A stretch of 64,000 nucleotides of DNA from Kribbella pittospori (GTDB taxonomy: Bacteria > Actinomycetota > Actinomycetes > Propionibacteriales > Kribbellaceae), in NCBI RefSeq assembly GCF_004331465.1, contig NZ_SJKB01000006.1, forward strand, positions 248,001 through 312,000, written 5' to 3'. The notes beneath the pieces were generated by a model, which was given only the letters and a program-made list of their open reading frames with translations, did not search any database and had not been told where the DNA came from. Every line of letters begins with the position of its first letter. The first letter of the stretch is position 1. Made by a program: the position numbers and the translations under genes. Of this stretch, positions 52,321-60,421 are shown piece by piece.

Positions 52321-53001
52321 TCAGGCCTGCAGGCCGAGCGCGGTCATCCGGGCGGTGTGCGCCTCGGTCAGACGGGTGAACATCCGGCCGATCGCGGCCA
52401 GGTCCAGTCCGGGCCGGTCGACGCTGCCGGCCAGCAGCGCGGCCAGCGAGTCCCGGTCGGCGGCGATCCGCTGCGCCTGGCTGAGCGCCTCACCGACCAG
52501 CCGACGGCCCCACAGCGCCAGCCGGCCGCCCAGCTTCGGGTCCTCCTCGATCGCGGCCCGGACCCGGTCCACCACGAACTCGGCCTGACCGGAGTCGGCG
52601 AACACCTCGAGCACCAGGGCCCGCGTCTCCGCGTCCACGAACGACGCGATCTCGCGGTAGAAGTCGTTGGCCAGACCGTCCCCGACGTACGCCTTGACCA
52701 GGCCCTCCAGCCAGTCCGACGGCGCGGTGTGGTCGTGGAACGCGTCCAGCGGCGTCACGAACGGCCGCATCGCTTCCATCGGGTCCACGCCGAGCGCGAC
52801 CAGCCGGTCCCGCAGCTGCCGGAAGTGCCCGAACTCGGTGGTCGCCAGCGCCGCCAGCTCCGCCTTGTCGTTCAGGGTCGGTGCCAGTTTCGCGTCCTCG
52901 GCGATCCGCTCGAACGCGGTCAGCTCGCCGTACGCGAGAACTCCCAGCAGATCCACCGCCGCGGCCCGGTAGGCGGGATCATCAAAGGCCGTCTGCTCCA
53001 T
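52321..53001 (-). CDS. Ferritin-like fold protein (MiaE-like)
   Basis: A 226-residue all-helical protein. Metal-site-like residues are GELTAFERIAEDAK near residue 27, TEFGHFRQLRDRL near 70 and later EIASFVDAETRALV, spaced as in ferritin-like di-iron carboxylate proteins related to MiaE. The actinobacterial members sit next to the RhlE-type helicase (Rv3210c/Rv3211-like order, from memory), as here. A hydroxylase or iron role is possible. ATG 53001 gives MEQTAFDD, the usual start region. Confidence 0.8.
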   Translation of the reverse strand: MEQTAFDDPAYRAAAVDLLGVLAYGELTAFERIAEDAKLAPTLNDKAELAALATTEFGHFRQLRDRLVALGVDPMEAMRPFVTPLDAFHDHTAPSDWLEGLVKAYVGDGLANDFYREIASFVDAETRALVLEVFADSGQAEFVVDRVRAAIEEDPKLGGRLALWGRRLVGEALSQAQRIAADRDSLAALLAGSVDRPGLDLAAIGRMFTRLTEAHTARMTALGLQA

Positions 53002-53230
53002 GCCCGGCACCCTATCTGTCCACCGGCGGGAGTGGCGCAAACCACACGAAGCGGCGTTGACAGCTCATGCGGTTACACTGGTGGGCGATTCGCCGGTGAC
53101 GCGCCCAGATGGGCAAGCTGGTGCGAGGTGCTTGCACAGTGTCCCCGCGCCTCACAGACGAGGCTGACAAGCCTCTGGCGCCCGGCCACAGAGCACCTGT
53201 CCGTATCAAGCATGTTGAGAGGCGATCAGC

Positions 53231-54835
53231 CTGACCACCTTCCGAGAGCTCGGGGTGTTACCCGAGATCTGTGACGCGCTCGATCGCGTCAACATCGTCG
53301 AGCCGTTTCCGATCCAGGAAATGACGCTCCCGGTCGCCCTGATGGGCACTGACCTGATCGGTCAGGCCCGCACCGGCACCGGTAAGACGCTGGGCTTCGG
53401 CATTCCGTTGCTGCAGCGCACCATCTCCCCCGGCGAGGCCGACTACGAGGAACTGGCCGCGCCCGGCAAGCCGCAGGCGCTGGTCGTCACCCCGACCCGT
53501 GAGCTGACCATCCAGGTCGCCAAGGACCTCGAGACCGCGTCCACCGTTCGCACCGTCCGGATCCTCACCGTGTACGGCGGGGTCGCCTACGAGCCGCAAC
53601 TGGACGCGCTGAAGAAGGGCGTCGACGTCGTCGTCGGTACGCCGGGACGCCTGCTGGACCTGGCGAACCGGGGCGTGCTCGACCTCAGCCACATCAAGGT
53701 TCTGGTGCTGGACGAGGCCGACGAGATGCTCGACCTGGGCTTCCTGCCCGACGTGGAACGCATTCTGCGCAAGACTCCCGAGCTGCGGCAGACGATGTTG
53801 TTCTCGGCAACGATGCCGTCGGCCGTGATCGCGCTGGCCCGGACCCACATGCGGCACCCGCTGAACATCCGCGCCGAGTCGCACGAAGACACCGAGATGG
53901 TGCCGACGACCGCGCAGTTCGTCTACCGGGCGCACGACCTCGACAAGCCCGAGGTGGTTGCGCGGATCCTGCAGGCCGAGGACCGCGGCCGGGTGATGAT
54001 CTTCTGCCGGACCAAGCGGGAGGCGTCCCGCCTCACCGACGACCTGCAGGACCGCGGGTTCAAGGCCGCCGCGATCCACGGCGACCTGAACCAGCAGGCT
54101 CGCGAGCGGGCGCTGACCCGGTTCCGCGGCGACAAGATCGACGTACTGATCTGCACCGACGTCGCTGCCCGCGGCATCGATGTCGAGGGTGTCACGCACG
54201 TCATCAACAACACCTGCCCCGAGGACGAGAAGGCCTACATCCACCGGATCGGCCGGACCGGCCGGGCGGGTGCGAGCGGGATCGCGGTGACGTTCGTCGA
54301 CTGGCCGGACGTGACGCGGTGGAAGACCATCAACAAGGCGCTCGACCTGCCGTACGACGAGCCGCAGGAGATCTACTCGACGTCGCCGGAGCTGTACCAC
54401 GACCTCGGCATCCCGACCGATGCGAAGGGCCGGATCAAGCCGGCTCGGGAGCAGCGCGAGGAGAAGCCGGCCCGGGAGCCGCGGCGCAGCGAGGACCGCG
54501 CCGAGGACGGCGAGCGTCCGGCCCGGAAGCGGAACCGGACCCGCAAGCGCACGCGCTCGGGGCAGCCGCTCGAGGAGAACGCCGACGTCACGACCAAGAC
54601 CGAGGTCCCGCCCTCCACGGAGTCCGCGACGGAGGCCGCCGAGGCTCCGGCCGAGCGGAAGCCGCGCAAGCGGGCCCGCACTCGCAAGAGCGCGCAGAAG
54701 CCTGTCGACAAGGCCGTTGAGACGGCCGCCGCCGAGCCTGCCAACGCAGAGCCTGTCGCTGCCGAGCCTGCTCAGAAGGCCGCGCCGGAGCCGGGCACGA
54801 GCCCGACCGTCCCGCTGTTCACCGCTCCGGAGTGA
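53231..54835 (+). CDS. DEAD-box RNA helicase, apparent CTG start
   Basis: A 534-residue RhlE-like helicase. Q motif FPIQEMTLPVAL, Walker A ARTGTGKT, PTREL, TPGR, VLDEADEML, SAT, then FCRTKREASRL, CTDVAARGID and HRIGRTGR. The C-terminal 140 residues are a basic, disordered tail (RKRNRTRKRTRSG) suited to RNA binding. Homologues begin MTTFREL/LGVLPE; here TTFRELGVLPE is preceded by CTG 53231 with GAGAGG eight bases upstream. The next standard start (GTG 53255) would cut into the conserved N-terminus. About 180 bases of leader lie upstream. Confidence 0.92.
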   Translation: MTTFRELGVLPEICDALDRVNIVEPFPIQEMTLPVALMGTDLIGQARTGTGKTLGFGIPLLQRTISPGEADYEELAAPGKPQALVVTPTRELTIQVAKDLETASTVRTVRILTVYGGVAYEPQLDALKKGVDVVVGTPGRLLDLANRGVLDLSHIKVLVLDEADEMLDLGFLPDVERILRKTPELRQTMLFSATMPSAVIALARTHMRHPLNIRAESHEDTEMVPTTAQFVYRAHDLDKPEVVARILQAEDRGRVMIFCRTKREASRLTDDLQDRGFKAAAIHGDLNQQARERALTRFRGDKIDVLICTDVAARGIDVEGVTHVINNTCPEDEKAYIHRIGRTGRAGASGIAVTFVDWPDVTRWKTINKALDLPYDEPQEIYSTSPELYHDLGIPTDAKGRIKPAREQREEKPAREPRRSEDRAEDGERPARKRNRTRKRTRSGQPLEENADVTTKTEVPPSTESATEAAEAPAERKPRKRARTRKSAQKPVDKAVETAAAEPANAEPVAAEPAQKAAPEPGTSPTVPLFTAPE

Positions 54836-54881
54836 CCTGCCCGTCGCCCGACCGTGGCTGAACAGTGACCTCAGCCTGCAA

Positions 54882-54937
54882 CACCCAGCCTCTCGTGGGC
54901 CGTCCTAGGACGGAAACCACGAGAGAGGGGCTGGGTG
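54882..54937 (+). promoter_or_regulatory. Long stem burying the DUF4349 ribosome-binding site
   Basis: CACCCAGCC (54882-54890) pairs with GGCTGGGTG (54929-54937), TCTCGTGG (54891-54898) with CCACGAGA (54917-54924), and the top holds palindrome CCGTCCTAGGACGG. The bulge GAGG (54925-54928) is the core of the Shine-Dalgarno for the next gene. It may terminate helicase mRNA, restrain translation, or both. Confidence 0.6.
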
Positions 54938-55861
54938 ATGAGGCGGATCAGGGGTGCCGTGGTTGGAATGGCGGCGCTGGGGATCGTGTTGCTGGCGGGT
55001 TGCGGGGGCAGCAGCAACGACAGTAGTGCCGAAGGCATGTCCGCTCCCGCGCAACGGCAGGACGGCGGCAGCGGCGCCGGCGACAGTGCGAAAGAGGCCG
55101 AGGGTACGTCGGGGAGCGGCGCACCGAAGGCGGCGGGGAAGCCGCAAGAGCAGCCGAGCGTGACCCGCGCGATCATCAAGACCGGCTCGCTCACGGTCGA
55201 GGCCGATGACGTGAACGGCCAACGACAGAAGGCGATCACAGTCGTCACCTCGCTCCGCGGCCAGGTCGCGTCCGAGGACACCGGCAATAATGCCGACGGC
55301 AAGATCACTCAGGCGAACCTGGTGCTCAAGGTCCCGACCGCGTCGTACGAGACCGCTATCCAGCGCCTGTCCGAGCTCGGCAAGCGGACCCAGATCCACC
55401 AGGAGTCCGCCGACGTCACCGAGCAGGTGGTCGACGTGGAGAGCCGGATCAACTCCCAGCGCGCGAGCCTGGAGCGGATGCGCACCCTGCTCGCGAAGGC
55501 GAACACGATCGGCGAGATCGTCTCGGTCGAGACCGAACTGACCCGGCGTGAGGCGGACCTTGAGTCCCTGCTGGCCAAGCAGAAGAACCTCTCCCTCCAG
55601 ACCGAACTCGCCACGCTGACGCTGACCCTGACCGAGACGGGCAAGCCTCCCGTCGCGGAGGACCCGGATCGTGGCTTCCTGGCCGGGCTGAAGGGTGGCT
55701 GGAGCGCATTCGTCGCGACGTTCTCCGCACTGGCGACCGCACTCGGCGCGGTTCTCCCGTTCCTGGTGCTGATCGCGCTGATCGGCTTACCGCTGTGGCG
55801 TAACCGGCACCGTCTGCGCCGTCAGCCTGCCCTTCCGCAGACTCCGGACGGCGGGCAGTAG
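54938..55861 (+). CDS. DUF4349 lipoprotein with C-terminal membrane anchor
   Basis: About 307 residues. A lipoprotein signal (GMAALGIVLLAGCGG, Cys near residue 20) precedes a Ser/Gly-rich linker. The DUF4349 domain follows (IIKTGSLTVEADDVNGQRQK ... GQVASEDTG), with a coiled coil around ESRINSQRASLERMRTLLAK and a TM helix near the end (LGAVLPFLVLIALIGLPLW), then a basic tail. The family is a predicted extracytoplasmic, membrane-associated scaffold of unknown role. ATG 54938 or GTG 54935 are both possible. Its ribosome-binding site is inside a long inverted repeat. Confidence 0.87.
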   Translation: MRRIRGAVVGMAALGIVLLAGCGGSSNDSSAEGMSAPAQRQDGGSGAGDSAKEAEGTSGSGAPKAAGKPQEQPSVTRAIIKTGSLTVEADDVNGQRQKAITVVTSLRGQVASEDTGNNADGKITQANLVLKVPTASYETAIQRLSELGKRTQIHQESADVTEQVVDVESRINSQRASLERMRTLLAKANTIGEIVSVETELTRREADLESLLAKQKNLSLQTELATLTLTLTETGKPPVAEDPDRGFLAGLKGGWSAFVATFSALATALGAVLPFLVLIALIGLPLWRNRHRLRRQPALPQTPDGGQ

Positions 55862-55862
55862 G

Positions 55863-56612
55863 TCAGAGCAGCGCGCCGGCCAGAGCCCGGTAGGCCTTCG
55901 CACCGGGCGAGGCCGGCGCGGTGCTGAGCACGGTCTCCCCGATCGCGGGCGCCTCCGCGAACCGGATCGACTTCGGGATCGACGGCTCCAGCACCTCCAG
56001 GGAGTACGTGTCAGCGATCGTCTCCAGCACCGCCCGAGCGTGCGTCGTACGGCCGTCGTACAGCGTCGGCAGGACGCCGAGCACGTGCAGGCCCGGATTG
56101 CTCAGCCGCTGTACGTCGTGAATCGTGTCAAGTAGTTGCCCTACGCCACGATGCGCGAGAGTCTCGCACTGCAAGGGAATCAGGACCTCGGACGCCGCCG
56201 ACAGCCCGTTCACGGTCAGCAGCCCGAGGGTCGGCGGGCAGTCGACGATGATCCAGTCGTACGACGCCCGCAGCGGGCGCAGGGCGGTCCGCAGCATCTG
56301 CTCCGGGCTGGTCTCCTGCGCGATCCGCACCTCCGCGGTGGCCAGCTCGATCGTGGCCGGAAGCAGGTCCGCTCCGTCCTCGAGCTTGACCAGCACGTCC
56401 CGCGCCTTCACGCCGCCGAGCAGCACCTGGTAGATCGACGTCTCCAGATCCTCGGGGTCGATGCCGACCGAGAATGTCAGGCACGCCTGCGGGTCCAGAT
56501 CCACAAGCAGCACGCGCTGGCCCAACTCCGTCAGGGCAGCGCCGAGCGTCGCGACGGTGGTCGTCTTGGCCACCCCGCCTTTCTGGTTGGCAACTGCCAT
56601 GGTGCGAGGCAC
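55863..56612 (-). CDS. ParA/Soj-family ATPase (orphan)
   Basis: A 249-residue ATPase with the deviant Walker A KGGVAKTTT near residue 11, DLDPQACLTFSVG (Walker A') and WIIVDCPPTLG (Walker B). No parB-like gene is adjacent, and this chromosomal type (Rv3213c-like, from memory) differs from the segregation ParA beside parB. It may position protein cargo on the nucleoid. Start GTG 56612 (MPRTMAVANQKGG) or ATG 56600. It is divergent from an alpha/beta hydrolase gene 39 bp away. Confidence 0.88.
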   Translation of the reverse strand: MPRTMAVANQKGGVAKTTTVATLGAALTELGQRVLLVDLDPQACLTFSVGIDPEDLETSIYQVLLGGVKARDVLVKLEDGADLLPATIELATAEVRIAQETSPEQMLRTALRPLRASYDWIIVDCPPTLGLLTVNGLSAASEVLIPLQCETLAHRGVGQLLDTIHDVQRLSNPGLHVLGVLPTLYDGRTTHARAVLETIADTYSLEVLEPSIPKSIRFAEAPAIGETVLSTAPASPGAKAYRALAGALL

Positions 56613-56651
56613 CCGGCCATTGTGCCGTACCGGCGACTACCCTCTTGACTT

Positions 56652-57521
56652 GTGAGTACGCCGCGCACGTTGACGCTGCCCGACGGGGTCCACCCCGCGA
56701 CCCTCGACACCGATCGGGGCTCCTTCGCCACGCTCATGGCGGTGCCGAAGTACGGTACGCCGCTCGGCACCGTGCTGCTCGTGCCCGGGTGGACCGGCAG
56801 CAAGGAGGACTTCACTCCGCTGGTCGACCACCTGTGCCGGTACGGATGGCGCACGGTGGCGGTCGACCAACGCGGTCAGTACGAGACCCCCGGGCCCACC
56901 GAGCGGTCGGCGTACACGCTGGAGGAGTTCGGCGCCGATGTGGTGGCGATGAGCAAGGCGCTCGGCGGGTACAGCCAGTTGGTCGGGCATTCGTTCGGTG
57001 GACTGGTCGCGCGGGAGGCCGTGCTGACCGATCCGTCGGTGTTCTCGACGATCACGCTGCTGTGCACGGGTCCGGCGGCGTTCACGGACGAGCAGAAGGT
57101 GCAGGGGCTGCAGATGCTCGCGTTCGGGCTGGACAACCTGCCGATCGAGCAGGTGTACGACCTGAAGCTGGAGCACGACAGCAAGGTGCCCGGGTACGTG
57201 ACGCCGCCGGACGAGATCGCGGCGTTCCTGCGCAAGCGGTTCACCAGCAACAACCCGGCCGGCCTCGCCGAGATCACCCGCCGCCTGATGGACTCCGAGG
57301 ACAAGACCGACCGGCTGGCCAAGTCCGGCGTTCGCACGCAGGTCGCGTACGGCGCCTCCGACGACGGCTGGCCGATCACGGTCCAGGCCGACGTCGCGGA
57401 ACGCCTCGGCATTCAGGCCGAGATCATCCCTGACGCCGGCCACTCCCCTGCGATCGAACAGCCCGCCGCGACCGCACGGCTCCTGGTCGACTTCTTCCAT
57501 GACCGGACCTTCATCGACTGA
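56652..57521 (+). CDS. Alpha/beta-fold hydrolase
   Basis: A 289-residue hydrolase. VLLVPGWTGSKEDFTPLVDH is the oxyanion region, nucleophile LVGHSFGGLVAREAV near residue 115, acid probably in YGASDDGWP and His in IPDAGHSPAIEQP. It looks like a cytosolic esterase/lipase or lactonase; the substrate cannot be assigned. GTG 56652. It ends six bases before the convergent stop of the sigma-partner gene. Confidence 0.82.
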   Translation: MSTPRTLTLPDGVHPATLDTDRGSFATLMAVPKYGTPLGTVLLVPGWTGSKEDFTPLVDHLCRYGWRTVAVDQRGQYETPGPTERSAYTLEEFGADVVAMSKALGGYSQLVGHSFGGLVAREAVLTDPSVFSTITLLCTGPAAFTDEQKVQGLQMLAFGLDNLPIEQVYDLKLEHDSKVPGYVTPPDEIAAFLRKRFTSNNPAGLAEITRRLMDSEDKTDRLAKSGVRTQVAYGASDDGWPITVQADVAERLGIQAEIIPDAGHSPAIEQPAATARLLVDFFHDRTFID

Positions 57522-57527
57522 CGCCGG

Positions 57528-58616
57528 TCAGGCTATTGGTTGGACCGCCGGCTTGACCGTCAGCAGGTTGAGGCCGACGGGGGTCAGCGCGGCCTTCACT
57601 GCCTCGGTGTAGACGACGACCTCGACCTCAGCGCGACCTCCGCCCGGAGTCGACGCCGACGTCATCTGGATGCCGAGCTCCTGGCCGGCCGTCAGGTTGG
57701 TCAGGGTCTGGTAGATGCGGTTGACATCGCCGCGGCTGAGCAGCGCCCGGGAGATGCAGAGGTTGCCGTCGAACACCTTGTCCAGGGAGCTCCGGAACAC
57801 GGCGAGGTCACCGTGGGCGACACCGACCTGTACGACGATCGGCTTGCCCCGGCCGTGGCCGTCCGGATACTGGACCAGTGGTTCCGCGATCTGGGCGCTG
57901 TGCGCGTCGAGGAAGGCCAGGACCGCGGGTGCGTTGAGGTTGTTCGGCTTCGACACCCAGCCGCCCTGCGGCGCCTTGCACGGCAATGGCGGGATCTGGG
58001 TGGCGGGCGGCACGACGTACGCCTTCTGCTCCTGGACGTCGATGGATCGGTTGCCCCAGATCCCGATCAGCGTCGCGGTCCCCCGGCGTACGTTCTTGAT
58101 CGTCTTCGCGTCGCCGAGCCGGTCGAGGTCGACGCCCTTGAGCTTGACGGCGATGTTGGCCGGGCAGCTGGGCGCGGGCTCCTGACCGGGCGGATAACCG
58201 ATCAGGTCCGTCGGGTGCGACGGGCAGAACACAGGCTCCTGACCTGGTACGGCGATGACCTCGCCGCTGGCCTGGACCTTGTCACCGGCGCCGACCAGTA
58301 GCTTGTCGTTCACCGGATCCGGTTGGGTGACGCCGGCCATCGGCGTCTGTTGGTTGCCCTGGGCAAAGGATTGCTGGGTGTCACTGGTCGCCGGCGGGAC
58401 GGCTGCCGGGTCCTGGCCGCCGTCCGGGAGGACGGTGAGCGCGGCGGCGGCGATCGCGGCGACGCTGGCGGCGGCCAGCGCCGGCACCCAGCGACGGGGA
58501 CGGCGGCGACCGCCGAGAATATGGTCCAAGTCTGGCTCGGGCGCCGACGGCTGGTCCGCGCGCCACCGCGCGCCGGCCCGCGTCAGCAGGTCGTCGACCT
58601 CGTCGGTCGGGTTCAT
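57528..58616 (-). CDS. Single-pass membrane protein coupled to an ECF sigma factor
   Basis: A 362-residue protein. The cytosolic 45 residues (MNPTDEVDDLLTRAGARW, then a basic GGRRRPRRW) precede one TM segment (VPALAAASVAAIAAAALTVL) and a 300-residue external domain with cysteine pairs (FCPSHP ... PSCPAN ... LPCKAP ... LCISRA). The layout suggests an anti-sigma or sensor partner, but no HxxxCxxC zinc anti-sigma motif is visible in the short cytosolic part. Its ATG overlaps the sigma TGA (ATGA). The external part is not a domain I recognise. Confidence 0.7.
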   Translation of the reverse strand: MNPTDEVDDLLTRAGARWRADQPSAPEPDLDHILGGRRRPRRWVPALAAASVAAIAAAALTVLPDGGQDPAAVPPATSDTQQSFAQGNQQTPMAGVTQPDPVNDKLLVGAGDKVQASGEVIAVPGQEPVFCPSHPTDLIGYPPGQEPAPSCPANIAVKLKGVDLDRLGDAKTIKNVRRGTATLIGIWGNRSIDVQEQKAYVVPPATQIPPLPCKAPQGGWVSKPNNLNAPAVLAFLDAHSAQIAEPLVQYPDGHGRGKPIVVQVGVAHGDLAVFRSSLDKVFDGNLCISRALLSRGDVNRIYQTLTNLTAGQELGIQMTSASTPGGGRAEVEVVVYTEAVKAALTPVGLNLLTVKPAVQPIA

Positions 58617-59119
58617 TCGCTGACCTCCAGCAGGGTGCGCAGGCGGGACCGCGCATCGGACAGGGTGGACTTGACGGTGCCTTCGGAGCAGCCCATCACC
58701 GCGGCCGTGTCGGCGATCGACAAGTCGGCGAAGTAATAGCAGTCGACTGCGAGGCGCTGTCGTGCCGACAACGAGGTGAGCGCGTGGTCCACATCCATCC
58801 GGGCATCCAGATCCGGCCGCGACACCGGCCGGTCGTGCTCGTCGAACTCCCCGGCCGGCCGCAACCGCCGCGCCGCCTTCCGGGCCTGGTCCGCGGTGAT
58901 CGCGAGCAGCCACGCGGACGGCGTACCGCGGCTCGCGTCGTACTGACTCCGCTTGGACCACGCCCGCGCCAGTGAATCCTGCACGATGTCGTCCCGGTCG
59001 GCCCCCACCGCGAGCCGCCCCGCCAGCCGGGCCATCGCGGGCAGATGCGGGCGCACCCACTCGACGAACCCAGCCCCGTCCGCCGGCGGACCCACCACCA
59101 CAGCAGGCTCATCCGTCAT
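58613..59119 (-). CDS. ECF-type RNA polymerase sigma factor
   Basis: About 168 residues. Region 2 is MARLAGRLAVGADRDDIVQD then SLARAWSKRSQYD, and region 4 is LSARQRLAVDCYYFADLSIA then DTAAVMGCSEGTVKSTLSDA. This is the SigE/RpoE-like two-domain ECF layout. The start is ATG 59119 or 59128. Its stop overlaps the start of a membrane partner, giving tight stoichiometry. Its promoter could not be assigned: no convincing ECF-type -35/-10 pair was found upstream. Confidence 0.88.
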   Translation of the reverse strand: MTDEPAVVVGPPADGAGFVEWVRPHLPAMARLAGRLAVGADRDDIVQDSLARAWSKRSQYDASRGTPSAWLLAITADQARKAARRLRPAGEFDEHDRPVSRPDLDARMDVDHALTSLSARQRLAVDCYYFADLSIADTAAVMGCSEGTVKSTLSDARSRLRTLLEVSE

Positions 59120-59234
59120 CGTCGGCATACCCTGTCTACCCCCGAATCCCACTTCCGGTTGGGTCCCTACCCGCAGTTCAACGACCCCACCACCCCCAAG
59201 TCACCCTCCCACCCCACTTCGTAACCTGCCCGAG

Positions 59235-59243
59235 TTATCCACA
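59235..59243 (+). promoter_or_regulatory. TTATCCACA DnaA-box-like site
   Basis: A perfect consensus, preceded by G as in the other two copies, 73 bp upstream of the RelA/SpoT-domain gene and within the divergent gap with the ECF sigma gene. Confidence 0.35.
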
Positions 59244-59315
59244 ATTCGCTCGAACCCGCCCCACAGCCCCTCCCTCGGTCACTACCGTCGAAGAACCACG
59301 ACCTGGGGAGATCAG

Positions 59316-60113
59316 ATGCCATCCGAGCCGTCCGAGTTGCACCGAGCCTTCGCTGCGCACGGCGAGCTCGATTGGGGCCAGAGCCTGGTGTCAGTGGCCG
59401 ACATGGCCAGGATGCACGGCCGGCCCGCGGCGGAGAAGAGCATGCGGCTGCTCGCCGAGGTGACGGCGATCGAGCCTCAGGTGACCGCGGACTTCCTCGA
59501 CTCGCTGCCCGCGTCGGCAGCGCCGTACCAGCTGAGCCGGCGCGTCAAGTCGCCGGAGTCCCTCGCCCGAAAGATCCAACTCTGGGAGGAGCTCGACCGT
59601 CGGTTCCCGATCGACGACGTGCTGCGATACACCGCGCTGACTCGGACACCCGACGAGCTGGTCCGTGCGGCTCGACAGACTGTTGACGAGCTCAACCGCC
59701 GCGGTTGGCAGGTCACCTACGCCATGCACTCGTACAGCGAAGGCTCCCGGTACAAAGGCATCCACGCATACCTCGCACCACCGCACGGTCCGCGTGTCGA
59801 GGTGCAGTTCCATTCGGCTGCGTCGGCGAAGGTCAAGGAGGCAACGACACGCTGGTACGAGATCGATCGCAGCGACACCGCCACGCTCGCAGAGCGGACC
59901 GCCGCGCGACAGCGGTGCGTCGACCTGTCAGCCACACTCCAGCCTCCGACGGGGATCGACGGGCTGACACGGCTCGGCGGACGAAAGGTCGCAGTCAATA
60001 ACTACAGTGACTCCCGGCAACCTCCGCGGTATCAGGCTGGTCCGGCGCCGGACCACGAGCTACCTGTGGCGCAATCCAGGACACTAGACAGGAACGACGG
60101 GATCACGCGATGA
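59316..60113 (+). CDS. RelA/SpoT-domain nucleotidyltransferase, toxin-like type
   Basis: A 265-residue protein. An N-terminal helical part is followed by a RelA/SpoT-like domain: RRVKSPESLARKIQ (residues 76-89), the metal-Asp strand IDDVLRYTAL (99-108), YKGIHAYL (146-153) and VEVQFHSAAS (161-170), then RWYEIDR. EVQFHS/T with a following YE-x-x-R is the style found in polymorphic-toxin and phage RelA-like enzymes rather than EIQIRT of housekeeping (p)ppGpp synthetases. No HD hydrolase, TGS or ACT domain. GGGGAG precedes ATG 59316. Its TGA overlaps the ATG of a small partner. A nucleotidyltransferase acting on nucleotides or tRNA is inferred. Confidence 0.72.
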   Translation: MPSEPSELHRAFAAHGELDWGQSLVSVADMARMHGRPAAEKSMRLLAEVTAIEPQVTADFLDSLPASAAPYQLSRRVKSPESLARKIQLWEELDRRFPIDDVLRYTALTRTPDELVRAARQTVDELNRRGWQVTYAMHSYSEGSRYKGIHAYLAPPHGPRVEVQFHSAASAKVKEATTRWYEIDRSDTATLAERTAARQRCVDLSATLQPPTGIDGLTRLGGRKVAVNNYSDSRQPPRYQAGPAPDHELPVAQSRTLDRNDGITR

Positions 60114-60421
60114 AGCTCTATCTGGTGAAGGAAGAGGGGCGGCGGGTGTGGGTTGCCGCGTTGGCGCACGAGATGATGTATTCGTACGTCGCCAATACGG
60201 GCAAGTTCCATGCGAACAATGCCCTGCGCAACGACTTCTACGCGGAGCGGTGGTTCACGTACGAGGACATCGGCCCGGCTGAAGCCCGCCGGCTGATTCA
60301 GGCAGGCGTCGGCACCCTCGACGAGACGGACCATGCCACTGCGCTGCAGAAGTGGCGCTCCGACCCGGACCCCCAGGACCCCTCGGACGTTCTCTCGATG
60401 GCTGCGGGGCATAACCCCTGA
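60110..60421 (+). CDS. Small protein coupled to the RelA/SpoT-domain gene
   Basis: A 103-residue soluble protein (MKLYLVKEEGRRVWVAALAH, a central YVANTGKFHANNALRNDFYA, then ERWFTYEDIGPAEARRLIQA). It is rich in aromatic residues with an acidic C-terminus. I do not recognise a family. Its ATG overlaps the upstream TGA, so it is made with the RelA/SpoT-domain protein and is the natural candidate for an antitoxin, immunity or co-factor role; that is inference. Its TGA abuts the convergent ABC ATPase stop with no gap (TGATCA). Confidence 0.6.
   Translation: MKLYLVKEEGRRVWVAALAHEMMYSYVANTGKFHANNALRNDFYAERWFTYEDIGPAEARRLIQAGVGTLDETDHATALQKWRSDPDPQDPSDVLSMAAGHNP

Noticed and set aside
55863..56612. 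Chromosome-partitioning parA of a parABS system
   Set aside because: No parB or parS-like sites adjacent; it is the orphan actinobacterial Soj-like type.
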